A stretch of DNA of 64,000 nt from Massilia polaris (GTDB lineage: Bacteria; Pseudomonadota; Gammaproteobacteria; Burkholderiales; Burkholderiaceae_D), in assembly GCF_012927275.1 (NCBI RefSeq), contig NZ_JABBGG010000009.1, forward strand, positions 1 to 64,000, written 5' to 3'. Positions 30,698 through 40,127 of the stretch are shown here, in pieces. The translations under genes were made by a program, and so were the position numbers. The notes beneath the pieces were generated by a model. The model worked only from the letters and a program-made list of their open reading frames with translations. It was not told where the DNA came from and searched no databases. Every line of letters starts with the position of its first letter. The stretch's first letter is position 1.

Positions 30698-31590
30698 GCG
30701 GCGCGGGAGCTTTCGACGACTGGATGAAGACGGTGCAGGCGCATGTCGAAACGGCGCTGGAGACGTATCTGCCAGCTGGCGCCGTGGTGCCGCACAAACT
30801 GCACGAAGCGATGCGCTACACGGCGCTCGGCGGCGGCAAGCGGGTACGCCCTCTGCTGGTGTTCGCGGCCGGCGCACTGACCGGCGCCGACACCCGCGCG
30901 CTCGAACGCGCGGCGGCGGCGGTCGAGATGATCCACGTGTATTCGCTGGTCCACGACGACATGCCTTGCATGGACGACGACGATTTAAGGCGCGGCAAAC
31001 CGACGGTCCACGTGGCGTACGACGAAGCGACCGCGCTGCTGGTCGGCGACGCGCTGCAGGCGCAGGCCTTCAGCGTGCTGTCCGAAGGCGACACGGTGCC
31101 GCCGGCGCGCCAGCTCGCCATGGTGCGGCTGCTGGCGCAAGCGGCAGGGTCAAGCGGCATGTGCGGCGGCCAGGCGATAGACCTCGACAGCGTCGGCATC
31201 AGCCTGACGCTCGAACAGCTGGAGCGCATGCACCAGCTGAAGACCGGTGCGCTGCTGCGCGCCGCGGTAGTGCTTGGCGCGCTGGCCGGCAAGGACCTGT
31301 CGGCCCAAGAGCTGGCGGCGCTCGACGCCTATGCGAGCGCGATCGGGCTGGCATTCCAGGTGGTCGACGACGTACTCGACGCCACCGCCGACTCGGCCAC
31401 GCTGGGCAAGACCGCCGGCAAGGACGCGGCGGCGAACAAGCCGACCTACGTATCGATTTTGGGCCTGGAGCCATCCAGGGTCCTGGCGGAGAAACTGCGG
31501 AACGACGCGCACCAGGCGCTCGAACCGTTCGGAGAACAAGCACGCAGGCTGCGCGACCTCGCCGACCTGATCGTGCAGCGGAAAGCGTAA
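30694..31590 (+). CDS. ispA: Farnesyl diphosphate synthase
   Basis: Prenyltransferase that condenses IPP with DMAPP and GPP to farnesyl diphosphate. It has 298 residues, with the first Asp-rich motif DDMPCMDDDD at 88-97, the second DDVLD near 224 and the IPP-binding GGGKRVRP at 47-54. Its product feeds ubiquinone side chains (UbiA here) and heme O (CtaB here). It overlaps xseB by 4 bases and abuts dxs with no gap. Confidence 0.96.
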   Translation: MSGAGAFDDWMKTVQAHVETALETYLPAGAVVPHKLHEAMRYTALGGGKRVRPLLVFAAGALTGADTRALERAAAAVEMIHVYSLVHDDMPCMDDDDLRRGKPTVHVAYDEATALLVGDALQAQAFSVLSEGDTVPPARQLAMVRLLAQAAGSSGMCGGQAIDLDSVGISLTLEQLERMHQLKTGALLRAAVVLGALAGKDLSAQELAALDAYASAIGLAFQVVDDVLDATADSATLGKTAGKDAAANKPTYVSILGLEPSRVLAEKLRNDAHQALEPFGEQARRLRDLADLIVQRKA

Positions 31591-33459
31591 ATGAAACTGC
31601 TAGAGACAATCAACAGCCCGGCCGAGCTGCGCAAGCTGCCGCGCACGCAACTGACGCCGCTGGCGCAAGAGCTGCGCCACTTCCTGCTCGACTCGGTATC
31701 GAAGACGGGCGGCCACCTGTCGTCCAACCTCGGCACGGTCGAACTGACGATCGCGCTGCACTACGTGTTCAACACCCCGCACGACCGCATCGTGTGGGAC
31801 GTCGGCCACCAGACCTACTCGCACAAGATCCTCACCGGCCGCCGCGACCAGATGCACACGCTGCGCCAGTTCGGCGGCGTCTCGGGCTTCCCGCGCCGCG
31901 TCGAGAGCGAATACGACACCTTCGGCACCGCCCACTCGTCGACCTCGATTTCGGCCGCGCTGGGCATGGCGCAAGCCGCCAAGATCAAGGGCGAGCAGCG
32001 CCACGCCATCGCGGTGATCGGCGACGGTTCGATGACCGCCGGTATGGCGTTTGAAGCGCTCAACAACGCCGGCGTGCAGGAAGACGTCAACCTGCTGGTG
32101 GTCCTGAACGACAACGACATGTCGATCTCGCCGCCAGTCGGCGCGCTCAACCGCTACCTGGCGCGCCTGATGTCCGGCCAGTTCTACGCCGCCGCCAAAA
32201 ACGTCGGCAAGTCGGTGCTGCCAGGCCCTGTGCTCGAACTCGCGAAGCGCTTCGAAGAGCACGCGAAGGGCATGGTCGTACCAGCCACCATGTTCGAAGA
32301 ATTCGGCTTCAACTACATCGGGCCGATCGACGGCCACGACCTCGAATCGCTGATCCCGACGCTGGAAAACATCAAGAAGCTCAAGGGGCCGCAGTTCCTG
32401 CACGTGGTGACCAAGAAGGGGCAGGGCTACAAGCTGGCCGAGGCCGAGCCTATCCTGTACCACGGCACCGGCAAGTTCAACCCGACCGAGGGCATCCAGC
32501 CTGCGAAGGTCGGCAAGATCACCTACACCGAAGTATTCGGCAACTGGCTGTGCGACATGGCAGCCGCCGACAAGCGCCTGGTCGGCATCACGCCGGCGAT
32601 GCGCGAAGGCTCCGGCATGGTCGGCTTCGAGCAGAAGTACCCTGACCGCTACTTCGACGTCGGCATCGCCGAGCAGCACTCGGTGACGTTCGGCGCGGGC
32701 CTGGCGACCGAAGGGCTGAAGCCTGTGGTCGCGATCTACTCGACCTTCCTGCAGCGCGCCTACGACCAGCTGATCCACGACGTCGCGCTGCAGAACCTCG
32801 ACGTCACGTTCGCGCTCGACCGCGCTGGCCTGGTGGGCGCCGATGGCGCGACGCACGCGGGCAATTACGACATCTCCTACCTGCGCTGCATCCCGAACAT
32901 GGTCGTGATGGCCGCGTCGGATGAAAACGAATGCCGCCAGATGCTGACGACGGCCTACCGTTACGAAGGTCCGGCGGCGGTGCGCTATCCGCGCGGCGCC
33001 GGTATCGGCGCGGAGATTTTGAAGGAGCTGACCTCGATCGAGATCGGCAAGGGCGAGATCAAGCGCGAAGGCAAAGGCGTCGCGATCCTCGCGTTCGGCT
33101 CGATGGTCGCGCCAAGCGTGGCCGCCGGTGCTGAACTTGGTGCGACGGTCGCCAACATGCGCTTCGTGAAGCCGCTCGATGTCGAACTGGTGAAGCGCCT
33201 CGCGGCCGACCATGACTACTTCGTGACGGTGGAAGAGGGCTGCGTGATGGGTGGCGCCGGTGCGGCGGTGGCCGAAGCGCTGGCTGCGGAAGGCATCGTC
33301 AAGCCGATCATGATGCTTGGCTTGCCGGACAAGTTTATCGACCACGGCGACCCTTCCGCGCTGCTGGCTGGCGTAGGGCTCGACGCCAAGGGTATTGCAG
33401 CGTCGATCCGCCAGCGTTTCATGGCCGGCGAACCGCGCCTGGTGGTCAACAACACCTGA
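31591..33459 (+). CDS. dxs: 1-deoxy-D-xylulose-5-phosphate synthase
   Basis: Thiamine-diphosphate enzyme that condenses pyruvate and glyceraldehyde 3-phosphate, the first step of the MEP isoprenoid pathway and the source of DXP for ThiG. The 622-residue protein has the ThDP motif [16 protein letters not shown] near residue 150 and the transketolase-like middle domain ([17 protein letters not shown]). Its ATG directly follows the ispA stop. A hairpin after the gene may end the operon. Confidence 0.97.
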   Translation: MKLLETINSPAELRKLPRTQLTPLAQELRHFLLDSVSKTGGHLSSNLGTVELTIALHYVFNTPHDRIVWDVGHQTYSHKILTGRRDQMHTLRQFGGVSGFPRRVESEYDTFGTAHSSTSISAALGMAQAAKIKGEQRHAIAVIGDGSMTAGMAFEALNNAGVQEDVNLLVVLNDNDMSISPPVGALNRYLARLMSGQFYAAAKNVGKSVLPGPVLELAKRFEEHAKGMVVPATMFEEFGFNYIGPIDGHDLESLIPTLENIKKLKGPQFLHVVTKKGQGYKLAEAEPILYHGTGKFNPTEGIQPAKVGKITYTEVFGNWLCDMAAADKRLVGITPAMREGSGMVGFEQKYPDRYFDVGIAEQHSVTFGAGLATEGLKPVVAIYSTFLQRAYDQLIHDVALQNLDVTFALDRAGLVGADGATHAGNYDISYLRCIPNMVVMAASDENECRQMLTTAYRYEGPAAVRYPRGAGIGAEILKELTSIEIGKGEIKREGKGVAILAFGSMVAPSVAAGAELGATVANMRFVKPLDVELVKRLAADHDYFVTVEEGCVMGGAGAAVAEALAAEGIVKPIMMLGLPDKFIDHGDPSALLAGVGLDAKGIAASIRQRFMAGEPRLVVNNT

Positions 33460-33472
33460 GACCTGATGTTGC

Positions 33473-33503
33473 AGGGTGGATTGCGCTTTCGCTTTTCCAC
33501 CCT
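33473..33503. repeat. Hairpin after dxs (AGGGTGGA / TCCACCCT)
   Basis: Eight-base complementary arms flank a 15-base loop that contains GCGCTTTCGC. It lies 13 bases after dxs. Elements of this look are frequent between genes in Oxalobacteraceae (from memory), so it is probably a repetitive extragenic palindrome that also works as a transcript end. Confidence 0.6.
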
Positions 33504-33638
33504 CCATTGTTAGCATTGTTCCCAGTTATCCGTACAGCGTCGCCGCCCGCTGGAACAAGATCCACGACGTCGCGATGTACTTGTCGCCGCTCCTGGATAC
33601 ATGCCCCTTGTGCGAGTGGAACCCACACGTCGGTCCAG

Positions 33639-34040
33639 ATGCCGCGCCAGGGCATCCTGCCGCACGACCTGATTCATTATGTCGTCGAGGATGCGTTTGG
33701 TTATACGCGCGGTTTCCTGGGCATGGTGGCCAGCGGCAGTGACATCGGTTTCGCGATGGAGCAGAGCCACGACGCCAATAACAGTGAGTTGGCCGACCAG
33801 GCGGCACATGCCGAGGCAATCGTTGAAAGCCTGCAGGCGCAGTTGTGGAGCGGCGCGTTCGATGCGGTGCAGTTCGACGAAGGCCTGCGCAGCGCTTGTG
33901 TGGTGCGCGGGCGTCCCGTCCCCGATATCAAAGGCGTCGATGTGGGAGAGCGGCTGTACATGGCAGTGTTGGCGCTGACCGCTACCTGGCAGGTTGTGCC
34001 GAGCTACGGAATCCTCGAACTCGACATGACGCAGCTCTGA
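33639..34040 (+). CDS. Conserved hypothetical protein, possibly N-terminally truncated
   Basis: The coding-looking part begins MPRQGILPHDLIHYVVEDAFG and continues for 133 residues to DMTQL. I recall similar LPHDL-H-VVE proteins with an N-terminal stretch of about 30 residues before this motif. Here no ribosome-binding site precedes 33639, and upstream codons in the same frame look unnatural. An ATG at about 33599 in another frame (MPLVRVEPT) could be the lost N-terminus after a frameshift. Function unknown. It converges on the adenosyltransferase gene. Confidence 0.5.
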   Translation: MPRQGILPHDLIHYVVEDAFGYTRGFLGMVASGSDIGFAMEQSHDANNSELADQAAHAEAIVESLQAQLWSGAFDAVQFDEGLRSACVVRGRPVPDIKGVDVGERLYMAVLALTATWQVVPSYGILELDMTQL

Positions 34041-34080
34041 CGCAAGGGTTCAGCGCGAGATTGCCACCTGTGACCGCGGC

Positions 34081-34635
34081 TTAGCCCCGCTTGCGGTCGT
34101 TCTGCCACAGCACATCGCTGCCGCCGGCGTAGCGATTCAGCACGCGCGACAGCACGAACATCAGGTCCGACAGCCGGTTCACGTACTGGCGCGGATGGTC
34201 GTTGATCTTCTCGTCCCGCCCAAGGCTGACGATGCTGCGCTCGGCGCGCCGGCACACGGTGCGGCATACGTGTGCGATGGCTGCGGCGCGCGATCCCGCC
34301 GGCAGGATGAAATCCTTCAGCGCCGGCAGAGTTGCGTTGTACTTCTCCAGCAGCCCGTCCAGGCGCTCGACATGCGCGTCGGTGATCAGCTGGTAACCGG
34401 GGATGCACAGCTCGCCGCCGAGGTCGAACAGGTCGTGCTGGATCGAGACCAGTTCCTCGCGCAGGTCGGCAGGCATGTCTTCGCACAGCAGCAGGCCGAC
34501 GAAGGAGTTCAGTTCATCCACTTCGCCCAGCGTATTGATGCGGACGCTGTCCTTTTCGGTGCGGCTGCCGTCGCCGAGTCCTGTGGTGCCGTTGTCGCCG
34601 GTGCGGGTGGCGATTTTTGAGAGTCGATTGCCCAT
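34081..34635 (-). CDS. Cob(I)alamin adenosyltransferase, PduO type
   Basis: Makes adenosylcobalamin from cob(I)alamin and ATP. The 184-residue protein has the N-terminal ATP-binding stretch ATRTGDNGTTGLGDGSR at about residues 9-25. It also has the conserved IMV-like helix region with HVCRTVCRRAER and ends with NRLSDLMFVLSR. The start at 34635 (MGNRLSK) fits the family; a 15-codon upstream extension was rejected. Its presence implies at least one adenosylcobalamin enzyme elsewhere. It is divergent from glcD. Confidence 0.93.
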   Translation of the reverse strand: MGNRLSKIATRTGDNGTTGLGDGSRTEKDSVRINTLGEVDELNSFVGLLLCEDMPADLREELVSIQHDLFDLGGELCIPGYQLITDAHVERLDGLLEKYNATLPALKDFILPAGSRAAAIAHVCRTVCRRAERSIVSLGRDEKINDHPRQYVNRLSDLMFVLSRVLNRYAGGSDVLWQNDRKRG

Positions 34636-34709
34636 GGTTGTGCCTTGCATGCAAAAAAGAATAGCTTGAGCATACGACAAAACCCCATGATTGTGCTTAC
34701 AATCGCATC

Positions 34710-36191
34710 ATGTCCGCCCCTATAGCCATCAATAACGAGCGACGCCAGCAAGTCGCCGCCGCGCTGCGCGCCCGTGTGCCCGAACGCTGCATCCTGTCCG
34801 ACCCGGAGGACACGCGTCCCTACGAATGCGATGGGCTTGCCGCCTACCGCCAGCTGCCGATGATCGTCACCTTGCCGGACAACGAAGAGCAGGTGCTGGC
34901 GATCCTGAACGTGTGCCGCGAGCTGAACGTGCCGATCGTGCCGCGCGGCGCAGGCACCGGCCTGTCCGGCGGCGCGCTGCCGATGGCCGACGGCGTCGTG
35001 ATCTCGACCGCGCGCATGAACCGCATCGTCCGCGTCGAACCGTATGCCCGCCTGGCGGTCGTGCAACCTGGCGTGCGCAATCTCGCCATCTCGGACGCTG
35101 CGGGTCCTTACGACCTGTATTACGCGCCCGATCCTTCATCGCAGATCGCCTGCACCATCGGCGGCAATGTGGCCGAGAACTCTGGCGGTGTCCACTGCCT
35201 GAAGTACGGCCTGACGGTGCATAACGTGATGCGCGTGCGCGTCGCCACCATCGATGGCGAGATCATTGAACTCGGCGGCGAATCGCTTGACGCACCGGGG
35301 CTGGACCTGCTGGCCGTATTCATCGGCTCCGAGGGTATGCTTGGCATCGTCACCGAAGTCACCGTCAAGCTGGTGCCCAAGCCAGCGACCGCGCGCGTCA
35401 TCATGGCTTCGTTCGACGACGTGGTCACGGGCGGCAATGCGGTGGCCAGCGTGATCGCGGCCGGCATCATCCCGGCTGGCCTGGAGATGATGGACCGGAC
35501 CTCGTCGCGCATGGTCGAACCGTTCGTCAAGGCCGGCTACGACACCGATGCGGCGGCCATCCTGCTGTGCGAGGCCGATGGCACCAAGCTGGAAGTGGAC
35601 GAGGAAATCGCGCGCATGACGGCGGTGCTGCAAGGCGCCGGCGCGAGCGCCATCGCGGTATCGGAAACCGAAGCCGAGCGCATGCGTTTCTGGTCGGGCC
35701 GCAAGAACGCCTTTCCGGCGGCCGGCCGCATCTCGCCGGACTACTACTGCATGGACGGCACCATCCCGCGCAAGAAGCTCGCGCAGGTATTGATCGGCAT
35801 CGAAGAGATGGAAACCACCTACGGCCTGCGCTGCGCCAACGTGTTTCACGCGGGTGACGGCAACCTGCATCCGCTGATCCTGTTCGATGCGAACAAGCCG
35901 GGCGAATTCGAACGCGCGGAAGCCTTTGGCGCGGCCATCCTCGCGTTGTGCGTGGAAGTGGGCGGCACCATCACCGGTGAACATGGCGTCGGCATGGAGA
36001 AGATCAATTCGATGTGCATCCAGTTCACGCGCGAGGAGCTCGATGCCTTCTTCGCCGTGAAGCGCGCGTTCGATGCGCCGATGCTGCTCAACCCGGACAA
36101 GGCGATTCCGACACTTAACCGATGCGCCGAATTCGGCAAGATGCGCGTCAGCGGCGGCGTGCTGCCGTTCGCGGATTTGCCGCGCTTCTGA
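34710..36191 (+). CDS. glcD: Glycolate oxidase, FAD-linked subunit GlcD
   Basis: Catalytic flavoprotein subunit that oxidises glycolate (and D-lactate in some relatives) to glyoxylate. The 493-residue protein has a PCMH-type FAD domain with VPRGAGTGLSGGAL near residues 77-90 and a C-terminal domain with the conserved HAGDGNLHP. It ends just before the overlapping glcE start (TGATG). Together with glcE and glcF it forms the complete membrane-linked glycolate oxidase. Confidence 0.95.
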   Translation: MSAPIAINNERRQQVAAALRARVPERCILSDPEDTRPYECDGLAAYRQLPMIVTLPDNEEQVLAILNVCRELNVPIVPRGAGTGLSGGALPMADGVVISTARMNRIVRVEPYARLAVVQPGVRNLAISDAAGPYDLYYAPDPSSQIACTIGGNVAENSGGVHCLKYGLTVHNVMRVRVATIDGEIIELGGESLDAPGLDLLAVFIGSEGMLGIVTEVTVKLVPKPATARVIMASFDDVVTGGNAVASVIAAGIIPAGLEMMDRTSSRMVEPFVKAGYDTDAAAILLCEADGTKLEVDEEIARMTAVLQGAGASAIAVSETEAERMRFWSGRKNAFPAAGRISPDYYCMDGTIPRKKLAQVLIGIEEMETTYGLRCANVFHAGDGNLHPLILFDANKPGEFERAEAFGAAILALCVEVGGTITGEHGVGMEKINSMCIQFTREELDAFFAVKRAFDAPMLLNPDKAIPTLNRCAEFGKMRVSGGVLPFADLPRF

Positions 36192-37258
36192 TGGGAGCTA
36201 CTTTGCAGTCGATCGAACAATTAAAAGAACAGGTACTGGCGGCTGCGGCTGCGGGGAGCGCCTTGCGCATCCGTGGCGGCGGCACCAAGGACTGGTACGG
36301 CCAACGCATTGAAGGACAGGTGCTCGACACGCGCGTTCACAGCGGCGTCATCGACTACGAGCCGACGGAGCTCGTCATCACCGCGCGCTGCGGCACGCCG
36401 CTGGCGGAGATCGAAGCCGCACTGGCCGAACGCAACCAGATGCTGGCCTTCGAACCTCCGCATTTCGGCGATGGCGCGACCTTCGGCGGCGCGGTCGCAA
36501 GCGGCCTGTCCGGCCCGCGCCGCGCGACCAGCGGCGCCGTGCGCGACTTCGTGCTGGGAGCCAAACTACTCGATGGAAAAGGGCAGGTCCTTTCTTTCGG
36601 CGGGCAGGTGATGAAGAACGTGGCGGGCTACGATGTATCGCGCCTGCTCGCAGGATCGCTTGGCACGCTGGGCGTCATGCTGGAGATGTCAGTCAAGGTC
36701 CTGCCGCGTCCAATACGCGAGACGACGCTGCGGTTCGAAACGAGCGAAATCGACGCGCTGCGCATGCTGAACGAATGGGGCGGCTTGCCGCTGCCAGTAT
36801 CTGCCAGCTGCTGGCATCGCGGCGTGCTCACGATCCGCCTGTCGGGCGCGCAGGCGGCGGTCGATGCCGCGGCGCGTGACTTGGGCGGCGAGGTGGTGGA
36901 TAACGCGGACGCGTTCTGGTCCCGCCTGCGCGAGCAGCAGCACCCGTTCTTCACAAGCGCTGAAAGCTTTTGGCGCCTGTCGGTGCCGACCAGCGCGGGC
37001 GCAATTATCCTCAAGGGCGAGCAGCTGATTGAATGGGGTGGGGCGCAACGCTGGCTGAAGGTCGACGCCGACGCCGACATGGCGCAGCGAATCCGGCGCA
37101 CGGCGGCTGCCGTCGGCGGCCATGCCACGCTTTTCCGCGGCGGCGACAAGAACGTTGGCGTGTTCCATCCGCTCGCGCCTGCGGTGGCGAAGATCCACGA
37201 GCGCCTCAAAGCGTCCTTCGACCCATCGAACATCTTCAATCCAGGACGGATGTACTGA
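36191..37258 (+). CDS. glcE: Glycolate oxidase, FAD-binding subunit GlcE
   Basis: A second FAD-domain subunit of 355 residues, shorter than GlcD. It has LRIRGGGTKDWYG near residue 25, FGDGATFGGAVASGLSGPRR and GGQVMKNVAGYDVSRLLAGS, typical of GlcE. The start at 36191 shares its A with the glcD stop. It is followed by glcF after 1 base, so the three proteins are coupled. Confidence 0.94.
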   Translation: MGATLQSIEQLKEQVLAAAAAGSALRIRGGGTKDWYGQRIEGQVLDTRVHSGVIDYEPTELVITARCGTPLAEIEAALAERNQMLAFEPPHFGDGATFGGAVASGLSGPRRATSGAVRDFVLGAKLLDGKGQVLSFGGQVMKNVAGYDVSRLLAGSLGTLGVMLEMSVKVLPRPIRETTLRFETSEIDALRMLNEWGGLPLPVSASCWHRGVLTIRLSGAQAAVDAAARDLGGEVVDNADAFWSRLREQQHPFFTSAESFWRLSVPTSAGAIILKGEQLIEWGGAQRWLKVDADADMAQRIRRTAAAVGGHATLFRGGDKNVGVFHPLAPAVAKIHERLKASFDPSNIFNPGRMY

Positions 37259-37259
37259 C

Positions 37260-38486
37260 ATGCAAACCAATCTCGCCGATTTCATCAAGGGCACGCGCGA
37301 AGGCGACGAGGCCGAGGCGATCCTGCGCGCCTGCGTCCACTGCGGCTTCTGCACCGCCACTTGTCCGACCTACCAGCTGCTCGGCGACGAACTCGATGGC
37401 CCGCGCGGACGCATCTACCTGATGAAGCAGGTGCTTGAAGGCGCCGAGGTCACGCGCAAGACGCAAATCCACCTCGACCGCTGCCTGACCTGCCGCAACT
37501 GCGAGACCACCTGCCCGTCGGGCGTGAAGTACGGCCGCCTGGTCGACATCGGCCGCAAAGTCGTTGAAGACCGCGTGCAGCGCCCGCTGGGCGAGCGTAT
37601 CAAGCGCACGGTGCTGAAGGAAGCGCTGCCGCGCAAATGGCTGTTCACGCCCGCCTTCAAGGCCGGTCAGCTGTTTCGTCCACTGCTGTCGCCGAAGCTG
37701 CAGGACAAGCTGCCGCGCACGACGAATCCGGGCAAGTGGCCGACCCGCACGCATGCGCGCAAGATGCTGGTGCTGGAAGGCTGCGTGCAGCCTGCGATGG
37801 CGCCGAACATCAACGCGGCAACCGCGCGCGTGCTCGACGCCGTTGGCGTTCAACTGGTGATGGCGCCAAAGGCAGGCTGCTGCGGCGCCGTGCGGTACCA
37901 CATGAACGACCACGAAGGCGGCCTTGCCGACATGCGCCGCAATATCGATGCGTGGTGGCCGATGATCGAGCAGGTCGAAGCTATCGTGATGACCGCATCG
38001 GGCTGCGGCGTCACGGTGAAGGAGTATGGCCACCTGCTGGAGCACGACAGCGCGTATGCGGCGAAGGCCAGGCGCATCTCGGAGATGACGCGCGACCTGT
38101 CGGAGATCATGCCTGCGTTTGAAACGGAACTGGCTGCGCGGTTTGCGGGAAAAGTGGGACCGCGCGTGGCCTTCCATCCGCCGTGCACTTTGCAGCATGG
38201 CCAGCAGATCAGGGGGAAGGTGGAAGGGGTGTTGCGCGCCTGCGGCGTCGATGTGAAGCTATGCGCCGACAATCATCTGTGCTGCGGATCGGCAGGTACG
38301 TATTCGGTGCTGCAGCCGGAGCTTTCTACCGAACTCCGGGACAGGAAACTGGCGAACCTGCATGCCACCCGTCCCGAGGTCATTGTGTCGGCGAACATCG
38401 GTTGTGTGACCCATCTTCAGTCAGGCACCGATACGCCGGTGTCGCATTGGATCGAGTTGATTGACCAGGCTTTGAAGACGACGTAG
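37260..38486 (+). CDS. glcF: Glycolate oxidase, iron-sulfur subunit GlcF
   Basis: Electron-transfer subunit of 408 residues. Two 4Fe-4S ferredoxin motifs are visible: C25, C28, C31, C35 (CVHCGFCTATC) and C75, C78, C81, C85 (CLTCRNCETTC). Two CCG-domain motifs (AGCCGAVRYH and LCCGSAGTY) follow. Electrons probably pass to the quinone pool. The stop lies 4 bases from that of the convergent glutathione peroxidase gene. Confidence 0.95.
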   Translation: MQTNLADFIKGTREGDEAEAILRACVHCGFCTATCPTYQLLGDELDGPRGRIYLMKQVLEGAEVTRKTQIHLDRCLTCRNCETTCPSGVKYGRLVDIGRKVVEDRVQRPLGERIKRTVLKEALPRKWLFTPAFKAGQLFRPLLSPKLQDKLPRTTNPGKWPTRTHARKMLVLEGCVQPAMAPNINAATARVLDAVGVQLVMAPKAGCCGAVRYHMNDHEGGLADMRRNIDAWWPMIEQVEAIVMTASGCGVTVKEYGHLLEHDSAYAAKARRISEMTRDLSEIMPAFETELAARFAGKVGPRVAFHPPCTLQHGQQIRGKVEGVLRACGVDVKLCADNHLCCGSAGTYSVLQPELSTELRDRKLANLHATRPEVIVSANIGCVTHLQSGTDTPVSHWIELIDQALKTT

Positions 38487-38490
38487 GGGG

Positions 38491-38976
38491 TCAAGCCAAC
38501 AATAACTTTTCGATGTCGTTTGCAATCGCACGCGGCGACGTCGTCGGGCTATACCGCTTTACCACCCGCCCATCATTCGCCACGAGGAACTTAGTGAAGT
38601 TCCACTTGATCAGCCCCGTCCCGAGCAGCCCCGGTTTCTCCGACTTCAAATACTTGAATAGCGGATGCGCGCCGGCGCCATTGACGTCGATCTTGGCAAA
38701 CATCGGAAACGTCACGCCAAAATTCCGCTCACAAAACGCGCCGATTTCCGCCTCGGTCCCGCGCTCCTGCTCACGAAACTGATTGCACGGGAATCCAAGC
38801 ACCACCACGCCCTTGTCGCGGAACTGCCGGTACACCTGCTCCAGTCCCTTGTACTGCGGCGTGAACATGCATGCGCTGGCCGTGTTCACGATCAGCAGCA
38901 CCTTGCCGCGATATTGCGCGAAGTCGACCGGCTGGCCGCCGATATCGGTCGCGTTGAAATCGAAAACGCTGGTCAC
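38491..38976 (-). CDS. Glutathione peroxidase family protein (Cys type)
   Basis: Thiol peroxidase of 161 residues with peroxidatic C36 (NTASACMFTPQY), the conserved Q of GFPCNQF and the W/N of IKWNFTKF. The usual motif is NVASKCGFTPQY, so the CM pair is a variant. Bacterial members usually reduce hydroperoxides with thioredoxin rather than glutathione. The start overlaps the pilU stop by 4 bases on the same strand, so it can be read from the pilT-pilU transcript. Confidence 0.93.
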   Translation of the reverse strand: MTSVFDFNATDIGGQPVDFAQYRGKVLLIVNTASACMFTPQYKGLEQVYRQFRDKGVVVLGFPCNQFREQERGTEAEIGAFCERNFGVTFPMFAKIDVNGAGAHPLFKYLKSEKPGLLGTGLIKWNFTKFLVANDGRVVKRYSPTTSPRAIANDIEKLLLA

Positions 38977-40109
38977 ACGATCCCCAGGTGCTCAGTCCCC
39001 GCCGACAGATCACGGTTCTTCGCGTCCTTGCCCTGCAACTTGATGGTCAGGCGCAGGTCGTTGACCGAGTCCGCATTGCGCAGCGCGTCTTCGTAGCTGA
39101 TCTTGTCCGCTTCGTGCAGGTCGAACAGCGCCTGGTCGAAGGTCTGCATGCCCAGCTCGCGCGACTTCTTCATGATCTCCTTGATCTCATGGACGTCGCC
39201 CTTGAAGATCAGGTCCGAGATCAGCGGCGAGTTGAGCAGGATTTCAACCGCGACCACGCGTCCCTTGTTCTCCTTGCGCGGAATCAGGCGCTGCGATACG
39301 AGTCCCTTCAGGTTCAGCGACAGGTCCATCAGCAGCTGCTGGCGGCGCTCTTCGGGGAAGAAATTGATGATGCGGTCGAGCGCCTGGTTGGCGCTGTTCG
39401 CGTGCAGCGTGGCCAGGCACAGGTGGCCGGTCTCGGCGAACGCGATCGCATGCTCCATCGTCTCGCGGTCGCGGATCTCGCCGATCTGGATGACGTCCGG
39501 CGCCTGGCGCAGCGAGTTCTTGAGCGCCGCTTCGAAGCTGTCGGTGTCGACGCCCACTTCGCGTTGCGTGATCACGCAGTTCTTGTGCGGGTGGACGTAT
39601 TCGACCGGGTCTTCAATCGTGATGATGTGGCCGTAGCTGTTCTCGTTGCGGTAGCCGACCATCGCAGCCAGCGTCGTCGACTTACCCGAGCCGGTGGCGC
39701 CGACCATGATCACCAGGCCGCGCTTGGACATGATGATGTCGGACAGGACCGGCGGCAGGTCGAGGTCTTCCAGCTTCGGGATTGTGGTGGTGATCGTGCG
39801 CAGCACCATGCCGACGCAGCTCATTTGCACGAATGCCGAAACGCGGAAGCGTCCCAGGTCGCCCGGGCTGATCGCGAAATTGCATTCCTTGGTCAGCTCG
39901 AACGAGGCGGTCTGCTTGTCGTTCATGATCGCGCGCGCCAGATCGGACGTGTGCGAGGCGGTCAGCGCCTGGCTCGAGACCGGGGTCATCTTGCCGTCGA
40001 TTTTCATCGCGGGCGGGAAGCCGGCCGTGATGAACAGGTCGGAGCCGCCCTTGCTGGTCATCAGGCGCAGCAGGTCGAACATGAATTTTGATGCCTGGTC
40101 GCGTTCCAT
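38973..40109 (-). CDS. pilU: Type IV pilus retraction ATPase PilU
   Basis: Hexameric motor that assists PilT in pilus retraction. It has 378 residues, with Walker A GATGSGKS at 137-144, Asp box IITIEDPVEYVH, Walker B GEIRDRETMEHA and the His box TLHANSANQ. The long C-terminus (FKGDVHEIKEIMKKSRELGM) separates PilU from PilT. It is 18 bases downstream of pilT on the same strand. Confidence 0.96.
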   Translation of the reverse strand: MERDQASKFMFDLLRLMTSKGGSDLFITAGFPPAMKIDGKMTPVSSQALTASHTSDLARAIMNDKQTASFELTKECNFAISPGDLGRFRVSAFVQMSCVGMVLRTITTTIPKLEDLDLPPVLSDIIMSKRGLVIMVGATGSGKSTTLAAMVGYRNENSYGHIITIEDPVEYVHPHKNCVITQREVGVDTDSFEAALKNSLRQAPDVIQIGEIRDRETMEHAIAFAETGHLCLATLHANSANQALDRIINFFPEERRQQLLMDLSLNLKGLVSQRLIPRKENKGRVVAVEILLNSPLISDLIFKGDVHEIKEIMKKSRELGMQTFDQALFDLHEADKISYEDALRNADSVNDLRLTIKLQGKDAKNRDLSAGTEHLGIV

Positions 40110-40127
40110 CGCGTGTCCTTTACGTTC

